DNA of 50,962 bases, taken from positions 1-50,962 of the forward strand of contig JBKDZR010000091.1 in assembly GCA_047971485.1 (NCBI GenBank). The letters are read 5' to 3'. A model generated the notes under the pieces. The model worked only from the letters and a program-made list of their open reading frames with translations. It did not search any database and was not told the origin of the DNA. The position numbers were made by a program, and so were the translations under genes. This DNA is from JBKDZR01 sp047971485 (GTDB lineage Bacteria; Pseudomonadota; Alphaproteobacteria; Rhodobacterales; Rhodobacteraceae). Below, one piece after another: positions 33,449 through 42,059 of the stretch. Within the stretch, counting starts at the first letter, position 1. Every line of letters begins with the position of its first letter.

Positions 33449-35323
33449 ATGAACCAGCCCGACAACCCGTCCGAGCCGTTCAAGAAGGCCCTGGCCGATG
33501 CCACCCGTGTGCTGGCCGACGATCCGGACCTGGGGGTCACCTATTCCGTCGATCCCCCGGGCATGACCAGCGACAGCCTGCGCCTGCCCCAGGTCAGCCG
33601 CCGCATGACCCGCCAGGAGGTGCTGTTGGCCCGTGGCACGGCCGATGCCTTCGCCATGCGCCGCAAGTATCACAACCCGGAAACCCACGCGAAATATACC
33701 CCCCAGGGCCAGATGGCGCGCGATATCTATGAGGCCCTGGAAACCGCCCGCTGCGAAGCGATCGGCGCCCGTGCCATGCCCGGCACCGCCGGCAATATCG
33801 ACGCCAGGATCGCGGCCGAGGCCGAACGCAAGGGCTATGCCCAGATCACCGACAGCGACGCAGCCCCCCTGCCCACCGCCGCCGGATATCTGATCCGCCA
33901 TCTGGCAACGGGCCGGCCCCTGCCGCCGGGGGCCGACAACATCCTGGCACTGTGGCGCGATCATCTGGAAAAAGAGGCCGGTCAGACGCTGGACAGGCTG
34001 GATGAAACCCTGGGCGATCAGGCCGCCTTTGCCCGTCTGTCACGTCGGATGATCGAGGATCTGGGCTATGGCGATCAGTTGGGCGACGATCCCGATGCCG
34101 CCGATGAGGATCAGGACGACGCGGCCGAAGGCGAAGACGACGACACTGACCCCGAGACCGACCAGCCCGACGATCAGGACGCCCCCGAACAAAGCGAAGC
34201 TGCCCCGGAACAGGATGACGACCAATCCGGCGACAGCGCGGACACCCAGCTCAGCATGGACCAGATGGCCGATGCCGAACTGACCGAAGATGGCGAAATC
34301 CCCGACAGCGACATGCCGCTGGACCCCCCACCCCATGCACCGGCCTCGGATGCCGATCCGAACTACAAGATCTACAACGACCAGTTCGACGAAGAGATCC
34401 GCGCCGAGGATCTGGCCGAACCGGCGGAACTGGAACGGCTGCGCGCCTATCTGGACCAACAACTGGATCCGCTGAAGGGCGCGGTCAGCCGGCTGGCCAA
34501 CAAGTTGCAGCGCCGTCTGCAGGCCCAACAGAACCGCAGTTGGGAATTCGACCGCGAAGAGGGGATCCTGGATGCCGGGCGTCTGGCGCGTGTGGTGGCC
34601 AACCCGACCACGCCGCTCAGCTTCAAGATCGAGAAGGACACGGAATTCCGCGACACGGTGGTCACGCTGCTTCTGGACAACTCTGGCTCGATGCGGGGCC
34701 GGCCGATTTCCATCGCGGCGATCTGTGCCGATGTTCTGGCCCGCACCCTGGAACGCTGCCAGGTCAAGGTCGAGATCCTGGGCTTTACCACCCGCGCCTG
34801 GAAGGGGGGCCAAAGCCGCGAAAAATGGCTGGCCGATGGCCGCCCGCAGCAACCCGGCCGCCTGAATGATCTGCGCCACATCATCTATAAACAGGCCGAT
34901 GCCCCTTGGCGGCGGGCCCGGAACAATCTGGGCCTGATGATGAAAGAGGGGCTGCTGAAGGAAAATATCGACGGCGAGGCGCTGGAATGGGCCCATCGCC
35001 GGATGGTCGGGCGTCATGAGGCGCGCAAGATCCTGATGGTCATCTCGGATGGCGCGCCGGTGGATGACAGCACTCTGTCTGTCAACAGCGCCAGCTATCT
35101 GGAAAAGCACCTGCGCGACGTGATCGCCATGGTTCAGCGCAAGCGACTGGTCGAGTTGCTGGCCATCGGTATCGGCCATGACGTGACCCGTTATTACGAC
35201 CGTGCAGTGACGATCACCGATGTCGAGCAACTGGCCGGCGCCATGACAGAACAACTGGCCGCCCTGTTTGACAGCGACCCCCGGGCCCGCAGCCGGGTCT
35301 TTTCCGGGCGCCGGACGGGATAA
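33449..35323 (+). CDS. cobT: Cobaltochelatase subunit CobT
   Basis: This is a 624-residue subunit of the aerobic cobalt chelatase (CobN with the CobS-CobT AAA/VWA motor). The N-terminal part reads NPSEPFKKALADATRVLADD. A very acidic Asp/Glu/Gln-rich linker spans about residues 210-310. The C-terminal VWA domain carries the MIDAS motif DNSGSMRG at Asp410 and ISDGAPVDDST. ATG at 33449 matches the family start; another lies at 33437. The usual partner cobS is not adjacent: trpS is upstream and a surface-protein gene is downstream. Confidence 0.95.
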   Translation: MNQPDNPSEPFKKALADATRVLADDPDLGVTYSVDPPGMTSDSLRLPQVSRRMTRQEVLLARGTADAFAMRRKYHNPETHAKYTPQGQMARDIYEALETARCEAIGARAMPGTAGNIDARIAAEAERKGYAQITDSDAAPLPTAAGYLIRHLATGRPLPPGADNILALWRDHLEKEAGQTLDRLDETLGDQAAFARLSRRMIEDLGYGDQLGDDPDAADEDQDDAAEGEDDDTDPETDQPDDQDAPEQSEAAPEQDDDQSGDSADTQLSMDQMADAELTEDGEIPDSDMPLDPPPHAPASDADPNYKIYNDQFDEEIRAEDLAEPAELERLRAYLDQQLDPLKGAVSRLANKLQRRLQAQQNRSWEFDREEGILDAGRLARVVANPTTPLSFKIEKDTEFRDTVVTLLLDNSGSMRGRPISIAAICADVLARTLERCQVKVEILGFTTRAWKGGQSREKWLADGRPQQPGRLNDLRHIIYKQADAPWRRARNNLGLMMKEGLLKENIDGEALEWAHRRMVGRHEARKILMVISDGAPVDDSTLSVNSASYLEKHLRDVIAMVQRKRLVELLAIGIGHDVTRYYDRAVTITDVEQLAGAMTEQLAALFDSDPRARSRVFSGRRTG

Positions 35324-35499
35324 GCCACGCAGCCATAAGAAGATACTCCGTTCGCACCACCGGCCCGGGACTTTGCAGCCCCCGGGTCAGCCGTGCCGCA
35401 TCCGGCCACGGCGCGGGAGAACCGTTGGAGAAGCGTACCCACGGCTCGGCGGCGGCAAGGGAAGCAGGCGCATCGGGTATCGACACGCCTGATTCACCA

Positions 35500-35560
35500 A
35501 AAAATGAAATTAAGTTTGCAATAATTGATCAATAATTACTATCAATATCCTGTGATACCC
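35500..35560 (+). promoter_or_regulatory. AT-rich promoter region upstream of the first VPLPA-CTERM gene
   Basis: This stretch is strikingly AT-rich in a GC-rich window. It contains TTGCAA (35516-35521) and TACTAT (35537-35542) at a short 15-base spacing, and a perfect palindrome ATTGATCAAT (35524-35533) that could be an operator. The rest of the 250-bp gap after cobT holds a CCCGGG-rich dyad but no gene I can support. Confidence 0.35.
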
Positions 35561-35573
35561 AACAGGTGAGATT

Positions 35574-36251
35574 ATGATGACCTTGCGTACTTCGACCCTG
35601 GCCAGCGCCCTTCTGGTCGCTGCCCTGTCCCTGACCGCCGCCCCGCACAACGCCCAGGCCGCGCCGGTGGAATTGTTCTTTGACGACTTCGAGACCGAAA
35701 CCGACGGGGCGAACCTGGTGCCCTTGAACTGGTCGGTCAGCAGCGGCTTTGTGGACATCATCGGTCCCAGCTATTTCGGCGGCTCTTTCTGGAATCTCTG
35801 CACCAGTTCCTCTTACTGTGTCGATCTGGATGGATCGGGCCTGAGTGCGGGGCGAATGACATCGCTGGACAGCTTCAGCCTGATCAATGGCGGGGCCTTC
35901 ACCCTGAGCTTCGATTATTCCGAAAACGGCTGGGGCAGCGGCATCAACACCATGACCTTCGGGGTCGGTGGCTTCAGCGATACGGTCAGCGTCTCGACCC
36001 CGGCCACCGGATCCTACTATCACATGGAATACAACTTCACCGGCAATGGCAGCACCGGGTCGATCTTCTTCGATCATGACGGCGGCGACAATTTCGGGAT
36101 CACGGTGGACAATGTACGCCTGGTCGGTCCGCTGACCATTGGCGGCGGCAGCGGCCCCATCCCGCCCGCAGTTCCCCTGCCGGCCGGGGCTGTACTGCTG
36201 CTGGGGGGGCTGGGCGTGCTGGGCACCCTGCGCCGCCGCAGCCGGGGCTGA
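35574..36251 (+). CDS. VPLPA-CTERM sorted surface protein
   Basis: This is a 225-residue protein. A signal peptide at residues 1-29 ends in NAQA. The mature part is Gly/Ser/Asp-rich and beta-like (FFDDFETETDGANLVPLNW; FTLSFDYSENGWGSG; DNVRLVG), resembling a jelly-roll carbohydrate-binding type fold, with one Cys pair (CTSSSYC). The tail starts with VPLPAGAV, continues as a hydrophobic helix and ends RRRSRG: the VPLPA-CTERM sorting signal, which is handled by a dedicated exosortase (XrtD type) not present in this window. It is probably exported to the surface or matrix. Function is unknown. Confidence 0.85.
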   Translation: MMTLRTSTLASALLVAALSLTAAPHNAQAAPVELFFDDFETETDGANLVPLNWSVSSGFVDIIGPSYFGGSFWNLCTSSSYCVDLDGSGLSAGRMTSLDSFSLINGGAFTLSFDYSENGWGSGINTMTFGVGGFSDTVSVSTPATGSYYHMEYNFTGNGSTGSIFFDHDGGDNFGITVDNVRLVGPLTIGGGSGPIPPAVPLPAGAVLLLGGLGVLGTLRRRSRG

Positions 36252-36330
36252 TCCCAACGCGAGATCGGGGGCCGCTGAGGATCGCCGCCCCCGGTTCTCC
36301 GCGCCTCTATCGGGGCACAGTTTGGCGCCC
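36171..36330 (+). repeat. Shared 3' segment of the VPLPA-CTERM pair, copy 1
   Basis: The last ~80 coding bases, from GTTCCCCTGC to the stop, match 37717-37797 with only about four differences. Similarity continues with short indels through the downstream hairpin to AGTTTGGCGCC. The match at synonymous positions points to recent duplication or gene conversion. The remaining part of the 319-bp gap up to the next gene shows no other feature. Confidence 0.85.
36266..36293 (+). terminator. Hairpin after the first VPLPA-CTERM gene
   Basis: CGGGGGC (36266-36272) pairs with GCCCCCG (36287-36293), followed by GTTCT. It is a strong stem with a poor T-run. The same structure follows the second gene, which supports a terminator role. 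Confidence 0.5.
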
Positions 36331-36570
36331 GGCAGATCATCCCCTTCGGCCTGGAAACAGGCCAGCAGTTGCTGCGCCTCAAAGGGCCGCCAGACAATAT
36401 CCAACGCAGCCAGAGGGGGCAGGGCCATGTGCCCGCCCCCCCCGGACCAGCCGGTCGCTTGACCCCCAAATCGTTAATCCCTAGGATCCGAGCATCCTTT
36501 CAGCCACCGCCAGAGGGGTCGAATTCCTATTCGGCGCACCTTCTTCTGCGCTGTGCTGTTGGAGATACTC

Positions 36571-37797
36571 ATGAACAAGACCAGACTTCTGCGCCATCTG
36601 CTGATTGGCGCGCTCCTGCCCTTACCGCTACAGGCCGCAACGATCCCCAGCTTTCTCATCGCCGATCAGGGCAGCGATGCGGTACTGATCGCCGTCGATC
36701 TTGATGGCAACGGCACCATGAACGCCCCCGGGGAAACGCGGGTATTCTTTGATGCCAGCAATGCCTCGGGGCTGCGCTCCGATCGTGGCGCGGTGGGCGG
36801 CAATATCCTCACCCTTGCGCAGGGCGTGGATGGCACGATCTATGTTGGCGACAATGAAACCGACACGGTCTATCGGGTCATGGATACCACCGGCAATGGC
36901 ACCGCCAATGATGCGGGTGAGGCGACCATCTGGTTCTCCGCCGAAAATGCCGGCGGCCTGCCGCTTCAAACCCCGAACGGCCTGTCCACCGGTCCCGATG
37001 GTGCCGTCTATGTCGTGCAGGCCGATGTGCGCAGCACCCCCGCCGGGGATTATGTCTATCGCACGGAGGACCTGAACGGGGATGGGGACGCCAATGATCC
37101 GGGTGAGGCCAGCGTCTGGCTGGATCTGACCGCGCTCAACCCATCCTCTTCCCCATTCGAGATCTCATTTGACGGCGACACGGCCTATATCGTCGATACC
37201 GTGGGCCGCGATACCAATGTCATCTATGCAGCGCGCGATAACGATGGCGATGGCGTGGTCTCAACCTCTGAGGTCACCCGTTTCATCGACGATGAAAACA
37301 CCTTGGGCGTGCCGGTCAACTTCCCCATGGATACGGCGAATGGCACCGTTTACCTGTGGGATTATCTGAACCGCACAGCCCCGCAAACCGTTTTCAGCCT
37401 GACCGATCTGAACGGATCCGGTACGATTGATGCCCCTGACGAGGCGCGCGAACTGTGGAACACAGCATTCCTTGATCCAGCCTTTGCCAGCTTCGCCGGG
37501 TTCAGCATTGCCGCTGCGGCCAATGGGGACCTGCTTGTCCTGTCCAATGGCACGGATCCGAACCAGGATTTCGTTATTTATCTGACGGATACGGATGGCG
37601 ATGGGGCCTATTTCAGCGCTGGGGAAAGCCAGGTTGTCCTGAGCCGGCTGGACAGCGGCCTGTTCCCAGAGCGCCCCCGCGTGGCCCTGTTCTACAACGG
37701 CCCGATCCCGGCCCAGGTGCCCCTGCCGGCCGGGGCTGTGTTGCTGCTAGGGGGGCTGGGCGTGCTGGGCACCCTGCGCCGCCGCAGCCGGGGCTGA
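36571..37797 (+). CDS. VPLPA-CTERM protein, six-repeat calcium-loop beta-propeller-like
   Basis: This is a 408-residue exported protein. A signal peptide at residues 1-23 ends LPLQAA. The body contains six repeats of 56-62 residues, each with a DxxGxG...E loop: Asp43, Asp105, Asp167, Asp223, Asp279 and Asp340 (for example DLDGNGTMNAPGE, DLNGDGDANDPGE). This suggests a six-bladed propeller with a calcium loop per blade. The tail is the VPLPA-CTERM signal, identical over 26 residues to that of the preceding gene. ATG at 36571 follows GGAG. Ligand and role are unknown. Confidence 0.85.
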   Translation: MNKTRLLRHLLIGALLPLPLQAATIPSFLIADQGSDAVLIAVDLDGNGTMNAPGETRVFFDASNASGLRSDRGAVGGNILTLAQGVDGTIYVGDNETDTVYRVMDTTGNGTANDAGEATIWFSAENAGGLPLQTPNGLSTGPDGAVYVVQADVRSTPAGDYVYRTEDLNGDGDANDPGEASVWLDLTALNPSSSPFEISFDGDTAYIVDTVGRDTNVIYAARDNDGDGVVSTSEVTRFIDDENTLGVPVNFPMDTANGTVYLWDYLNRTAPQTVFSLTDLNGSGTIDAPDEARELWNTAFLDPAFASFAGFSIAAAANGDLLVLSNGTDPNQDFVIYLTDTDGDGAYFSAGESQVVLSRLDSGLFPERPRVALFYNGPIPAQVPLPAGAVLLLGGLGVLGTLRRRSRG

Positions 37798-37870
37798 TCC
37801 CTGCGGAAGATCGGGGGCGGAGGATCGCCGCCCCCGATTACCCCCTGTCGGCGCATAGTTTGGCGCCCCC
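37717..37870 (+). repeat. Shared 3' segment of the VPLPA-CTERM pair, copy 2
   Basis: This is the partner of 36171-36330. The coding part is almost identical; the non-coding part is similar through the hairpin and the TAGTTTGGCGCC end. The direct orientation fits tandem duplication. Confidence 0.85.
37810..37838 (+). terminator. Hairpin after the second VPLPA-CTERM gene
   Basis: ATCGGGGGCG (37810-37819) pairs perfectly with CGCCCCCGAT (37829-37838), with a nine-base loop. The tail is TTACCCCC, so it is a strong stem without a T-run. Confidence 0.55.
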
Positions 37871-38002
37871 TGTACACAGCTGTACCACCCCACCCCCGGG
37901 TCCGGACAGCCCTCGCCCCCCCGGGGCGACCCCCGGGTTGCTTGCGCCGAACCGGCCATACTTGCTATGCAGGCGGCACCGTAAAATGAAAGGGCGCCGG
38001 TC

Positions 38003-39823
38003 CTGTTCCAGAATTTCGAAACCCGATCCCGCCCCGCAGACGGCCCCCCCCGCCTGGCGGCCCTGCGTCAAACCATGGCAGAGGCCGGCCTTGAGGGGTT
38101 TCTGGTCCCGCGTGCCGATGCCCATCAAGGTGAATATGTCGCCCCCTGCGATGAACGGCTGGCCTGGCTGACCGGCTTTACCGGATCGGCCGGATTTTGC
38201 GCCGTGCTGGCGCAGACCGCCGGGCTGTTCGTCGATGGGCGCTATCGCTTGCAGGTCCGCGACCAGGCGGATCTGGACAGCTTCACCCCGGTCAACTGGC
38301 CAGAAATCCGGCTGGGGCCCTGGCTGAAAGATCAGGTCTCCGGCCCCGCGCGGATCGGCTTTGACCCCTGGTTACACACGCCCGAGGAAATCGAAACCCT
38401 GACCGCCGCGCTGGCGGGTACCCGGATCGCGATGGTCCCGTCGGCCAATCTGATCGACCGGATCTGGACCGACCGCCCCACCCCGCCCGCCGGCCCAGCC
38501 GAGCGTTGGCCCGATCATCTGGCCGGGAATAGCGCGGCCGAGAAACGCGCCCGCATCGCCAGAACCCTGACCGAGGCCGGCCAGACCGCAGCCGTCCTGA
38601 CCCTGCCAGACAGTATTTCCTGGCTGCTGAACATCCGTGGACAGGATCTGCCCCGCATCCCCGTGGTGCAGGCCTTTGCCCTGATCGACGCCAACGGCGC
38701 GGTGACGCTTTTTGCGGATCCGGCCAAATTCGCGGCCATTGCCGATCACCTTGGCAAGGATGTCCGCATCAGCCCCACTGGCGACTTTGAGACCGCCCTT
38801 GCCGCCCTCACAGGCCCGGTACGGGTGGATCGGGGCTCGGCCCCGCTGGCGGTGGTCGCATGCCTGGAAACAGCCGGGGTCAAGACCGTCTTTGCGCCCG
38901 ATCCCTGCATCCTGCCCAAGGCCTGCAAAACCCCGGCCGAGATCGCCGGGGCCAAAGCCGCCGGCCTGCGCGACGCTGCCGCCATGGCCAACTTCCTGTG
39001 CTGGCTGGACACCGAAATCGCGGCCCTGGTCGCGGGCACCCGTGCGCCCCTGACCGAGATCGACGTGGTGACCGCACTGGAAGGGTTCCGGCGGGCCACC
39101 AACCAATTGCGCGATATCAGCTTTGACACGATCTGCGGATCAGGCCCCCATGGTGCGATCACCCATTACCGCGTCACCCGGGACACCAACCGCGCACTGT
39201 GCCCCGGCGATCTGGTGCTGGTCGATTCCGGCGGCCAGTATCTGGACGGCACCACCGACATCACCCGCACCATCGCCGTCGGTCCGGTCGGACAGACAGA
39301 ACGCGATTGTTTTACCCGTGTCCTCCAAGGCATGATTGCCATCAGCCGCGCCCGCTGGCCGGCCGGGCTGGCCGGCCGGGATCTGGATGCGCTGGCCCGC
39401 TATCCCCTGTGGCTGGCCGGACAGGATTACGACCATGGCACCGGCCATGGGATCGGCGCCTATCTGTCGGTCCACGAAGGGCCCCAGCGCCTGTCCCGGA
39501 TTTCGACCGAGCCCTTGAAGGAAGGCATGATCCTGTCCAACGAACCCGGCTATTACCGCGCCGGGGCCTTCGGGATACGGATCGAGAACCTGATCGCCGT
39601 TGGCCCCGCCGAGGTCCTGGCCGGGGGCGATGACCGCACGATGCACGGGTTCCAGACCCTGACCCACGTGCCCATCGACCTGCGCCTGATCGAGGGATCT
39701 GCCCTCAGCGTCGCTGAACGCAGCTGGCTGAACAGCTATCACCGGGACACCCGGGATCGACTGATGCCGCTGGTGGATGCGACGACACGCGACTGGCTGG
39801 AAAATGCGACCCGCGCCCTCTGA
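38003..39823 (+). CDS. pepP: Xaa-Pro aminopeptidase (aminopeptidase P, M24B)
   Basis: This is about 606 residues. It removes an N-terminal residue preceding proline. Two creatinase-like N-terminal domains precede the pita-bread catalytic domain, with metal ligands Asp in LVDSGGQY and GTTDITRT, His in GHGTGHGIGAYLS, Glu in SNEPGYY and Glu in IRIENL. The start is a problem: the first in-frame ATG is at 38075, but family-like sequence (FQNFETRSRPADGPPRLAAL) extends upstream to a CTG at 38003 and no ATG, GTG or TTG lies between. CTG with AAAGGG eight bases upstream may serve as start; otherwise the protein begins at 38075 with 582 residues. Confidence 0.88.
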   Translation: MFQNFETRSRPADGPPRLAALRQTMAEAGLEGFLVPRADAHQGEYVAPCDERLAWLTGFTGSAGFCAVLAQTAGLFVDGRYRLQVRDQADLDSFTPVNWPEIRLGPWLKDQVSGPARIGFDPWLHTPEEIETLTAALAGTRIAMVPSANLIDRIWTDRPTPPAGPAERWPDHLAGNSAAEKRARIARTLTEAGQTAAVLTLPDSISWLLNIRGQDLPRIPVVQAFALIDANGAVTLFADPAKFAAIADHLGKDVRISPTGDFETALAALTGPVRVDRGSAPLAVVACLETAGVKTVFAPDPCILPKACKTPAEIAGAKAAGLRDAAAMANFLCWLDTEIAALVAGTRAPLTEIDVVTALEGFRRATNQLRDISFDTICGSGPHGAITHYRVTRDTNRALCPGDLVLVDSGGQYLDGTTDITRTIAVGPVGQTERDCFTRVLQGMIAISRARWPAGLAGRDLDALARYPLWLAGQDYDHGTGHGIGAYLSVHEGPQRLSRISTEPLKEGMILSNEPGYYRAGAFGIRIENLIAVGPAEVLAGGDDRTMHGFQTLTHVPIDLRLIEGSALSVAERSWLNSYHRDTRDRLMPLVDATTRDWLENATRAL

Positions 39824-39883
39824 CTGGCCCGGGATACCTTGGCGACCCAAATCGCCACAGACACGAACACAGGAAGACCGACA

Positions 39884-40249
39884 ATGACCATGATGACGCA
39901 AAGCAAGGATGGCACGATCACGATCCGGCGGGCGGAAGGCCTGTGGGTGGTACGGGCCGATGGCGCGGTGATCGCGGAATCGAAGAGTGCGCTGGAAGTA
40001 ACCGAAGGCGGTTCCAGCCCGGTGATCTACTTTCCACGCGACGATGTGGGCATGGCCTTTCTCGAAGCGAGCAGCCTGCGCAGCACCGACACGCCCAAGG
40101 GCGATGTCCGCTATTTCACCATCCACATGCAGGGCCGCACCCTGCCCGATGCCGCCTGGTCCCATGAAGCGCCGCAAGATGATCTGGCGCGCCTCGCCGG
40201 GCATATCGCCTTTGCCTCCAGCACCGATCTGATGATCGAGGGGCTCTGA
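39884..40249 (+). CDS. DUF427 domain protein
   Basis: This is a 121-residue protein of the DUF427 family, a small beta-rich fold. The characteristic order is VRADGAVIAESKSALEV, then VIYFPRDDVGMAFLE, STDTPKGDVRYFTI, and finally AAWSHEAP and GHIAFAS. No biochemical role is established for the family. ATG at 39884 follows AGGAAG at ten bases; a second ATG at 39890 is possible. A small CCCCG-CAAA-CGGGG hairpin (40250-40263) separates it from the convergent ClC gene. Confidence 0.88.
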   Translation: MTMMTQSKDGTITIRRAEGLWVVRADGAVIAESKSALEVTEGGSSPVIYFPRDDVGMAFLEASSLRSTDTPKGDVRYFTIHMQGRTLPDAAWSHEAPQDDLARLAGHIAFASSTDLMIEGL

Positions 40250-40280
40250 CCCCGCAAACGGGGCAGCCCCGCAGCAGCCC

Positions 40281-41984
40281 TCAGGAATGTTCCTCTTCCG
40301 CAGTGGCAATCAGCGCGGCGTTATAGGCCTTGAGTGCGGCAAGATGGGACAGGGCGCCGATCACCTCGGAGGGCTGGGCCGGATCGCTTTGCCGGGTGAT
40401 CACGACAAAGCCCGTATCGGTACGTTCAAATAACGGCAGGGCCTGGGCCAGGGTGGCGGCCCGGTCCAGGGTGATGCCCTCGGCGACCAGCCTCTCGATG
40501 GCCGCCGCCTCCGGTACCCCCGCGTGCCCCAGCGGATACATGACCGAGGACACCCGCTGACGGGTCAGCAGATAGGCCTGCGGACCGGCGGCCAGGTGAA
40601 TGCCGCGCCGCTCAAGCTGGGTCAGAAAGAACGACCGGTCAACCAGCCGGCTGGCCAGAGCGGTGGACAGCGACACCGCCGTCATCACCGCAATCGCGGT
40701 CTGCCAGTCCCCCGTCAGCTCAAAGACGATCAGCGTCGTGGAAATCGGCGCCCCCAGCACCGCCGCCGCCACCGCCCCCATACCGGCCAGAGCATAAAGC
40801 GTTTCACTGCCCGACACATCCGGCAGGATCGCCGTTGCGACAATGCCGAAGGCCAGCCCCAGCAACGCCCCAACCATGAGCGAGGGAGAAAACATCCCCC
40901 CCCCCATGCGGCCGGCGAAGGTCAGCGCCACGGCGATACACTTGATCACGACAAAGACCGTGGCATCCGTCAAGGTCAGGTCACCGGTCAGCGCCCGCGA
41001 GGTGGTTTCATAGCCCACCCCGATAATATGGGGAAAGGCAATGGCCAGCCCCCCCAGACAGGCCCCCGAAATGGCCGGACGGGCCCAGCGGGGCAGCTGT
41101 GTACGACGGCTCAGGCGCGTGGCCAGATCCTCGGCCCAGAAGACGCCCCCCATCAGCGTCACCGCCACCAGCCCCGACAACAGGCCAAGCAGCAGAAAGG
41201 CCGGCAGTTCGACATAAAAAACCAACGTGCCGGGATGGGGCAGGACGAACTCGGTGACCCCTCCGAATTCCAGCCGGTTGATCACCGTCCCGGCGACGGC
41301 AGCGATGACGATCGGGGCAAAGGCATGTACGGCGAAATGACGCAGCACAACCTCCAGCGCAAAGATCGCCCCGGCAATCGGCGCGTTGAACGAAGCTGAA
41401 ACCGCCCCCGCCACTGCACAGCCCAACAGATCGCGCCCGGTGATCCCATCGGCCTTCAGCGCATTGCTGACCCAGGTCGCCAGAACACCGGCCAGATGGA
41501 CCACCGGCCCCTCGCGTCCCGATGACCCACCCGTGGACAGCGTGATCAGCGAGGCCAGCGCCGAGGCCAGCCCCTCGCGCCCCTCAACACGGCCCTCGTG
41601 CATCGCGGCGCCCTCGATCACATCGGCTACGGCGCGCACCCGGCCATCAGGGGTCCAGCGGTCCAGGATCAGCCCCACCGCCAACCCGCCCAGGATCGGC
41701 AAGGTCAGGATCCACCACCATGGCAGGGTCTGCGCAAAGCTGGCCAAGTTGGCTTCACCGGTGCCGTAAAGCAGGGTTTGCAAAAGGTCGATCCCCTTGC
41801 GAAACAACAGGGCAGCAAAGCCGGCGGCCATCCCGATCGCCAGGGCCACGAACCAGAAGCGGATCTTGCCCCAAGTGCCCCGGCGCATGATGCGCAGGGT
41901 GCGGCGGATGGCCGTGACCGCTTCATCGACCTGTTCGGCCGCCAGCCCGATGCGTTCCCTCGGCACACTGCCCCCGCTGATCAC
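40281..41984 (-). CDS. ClC family chloride channel/antiporter
   Basis: This is a 567-residue membrane protein. ClC signatures are present: STGGSSGREGPVVHLAG with the gating Glu in GREGP, GMFSPSLMVG (the GxFxP motif), and ALEVVLRHFAVH near the internal proton Glu. About residues 455-560 follow the membrane part and look like a reduced regulatory domain with CBS-like segments. ClC proteins exchange Cl- for H+ or conduct Cl-. The start is taken as GTG at 41984; a GTG at 41966 with GGGGG upstream is a fair alternative. Confidence 0.92.
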   Translation of the reverse strand: MISGGSVPRERIGLAAEQVDEAVTAIRRTLRIMRRGTWGKIRFWFVALAIGMAAGFAALLFRKGIDLLQTLLYGTGEANLASFAQTLPWWWILTLPILGGLAVGLILDRWTPDGRVRAVADVIEGAAMHEGRVEGREGLASALASLITLSTGGSSGREGPVVHLAGVLATWVSNALKADGITGRDLLGCAVAGAVSASFNAPIAGAIFALEVVLRHFAVHAFAPIVIAAVAGTVINRLEFGGVTEFVLPHPGTLVFYVELPAFLLLGLLSGLVAVTLMGGVFWAEDLATRLSRRTQLPRWARPAISGACLGGLAIAFPHIIGVGYETTSRALTGDLTLTDATVFVVIKCIAVALTFAGRMGGGMFSPSLMVGALLGLAFGIVATAILPDVSGSETLYALAGMGAVAAAVLGAPISTTLIVFELTGDWQTAIAVMTAVSLSTALASRLVDRSFFLTQLERRGIHLAAGPQAYLLTRQRVSSVMYPLGHAGVPEAAAIERLVAEGITLDRAATLAQALPLFERTDTGFVVITRQSDPAQPSEVIGALSHLAALKAYNAALIATAEEEHS

Positions 41985-42032
41985 CCTGGTCCGGACCCGC
42001 CGATCCGGACCGTCACCCCTGCTTTAGCCCTC

Positions 42033-42059
42033 CCTGCCGCAGGGTCAACCTGCGGCGGG
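42033..42059 (-). terminator. Hairpin over the recN stop codon
   Basis: CCTGCCGCAGG (42033-42043) pairs with CCTGCGGCGGG (42049-42059) over 11 pairs including one G-T. The recN TGA lies in the loop region. No T-run follows, so it may act as an attenuating or mRNA-protecting 3' hairpin at the end of the long cluster. Confidence 0.4.

Noticed and set aside
35525..35545. FNR/FnrL-like site (TTGAT...ATCAA)
   Set aside because: The half sites are separated by 11 bases, not four, so it does not fit the FnrL consensus.
36256..36428. Minus-strand frame in the gap between the VPLPA genes (RPFEAQQLLACFQAEGDD...)
   Set aside because: It looked protein-like for about 40 residues, but it continues antisense through the first VPLPA gene, has no ribosome-binding site and matches no family I know.
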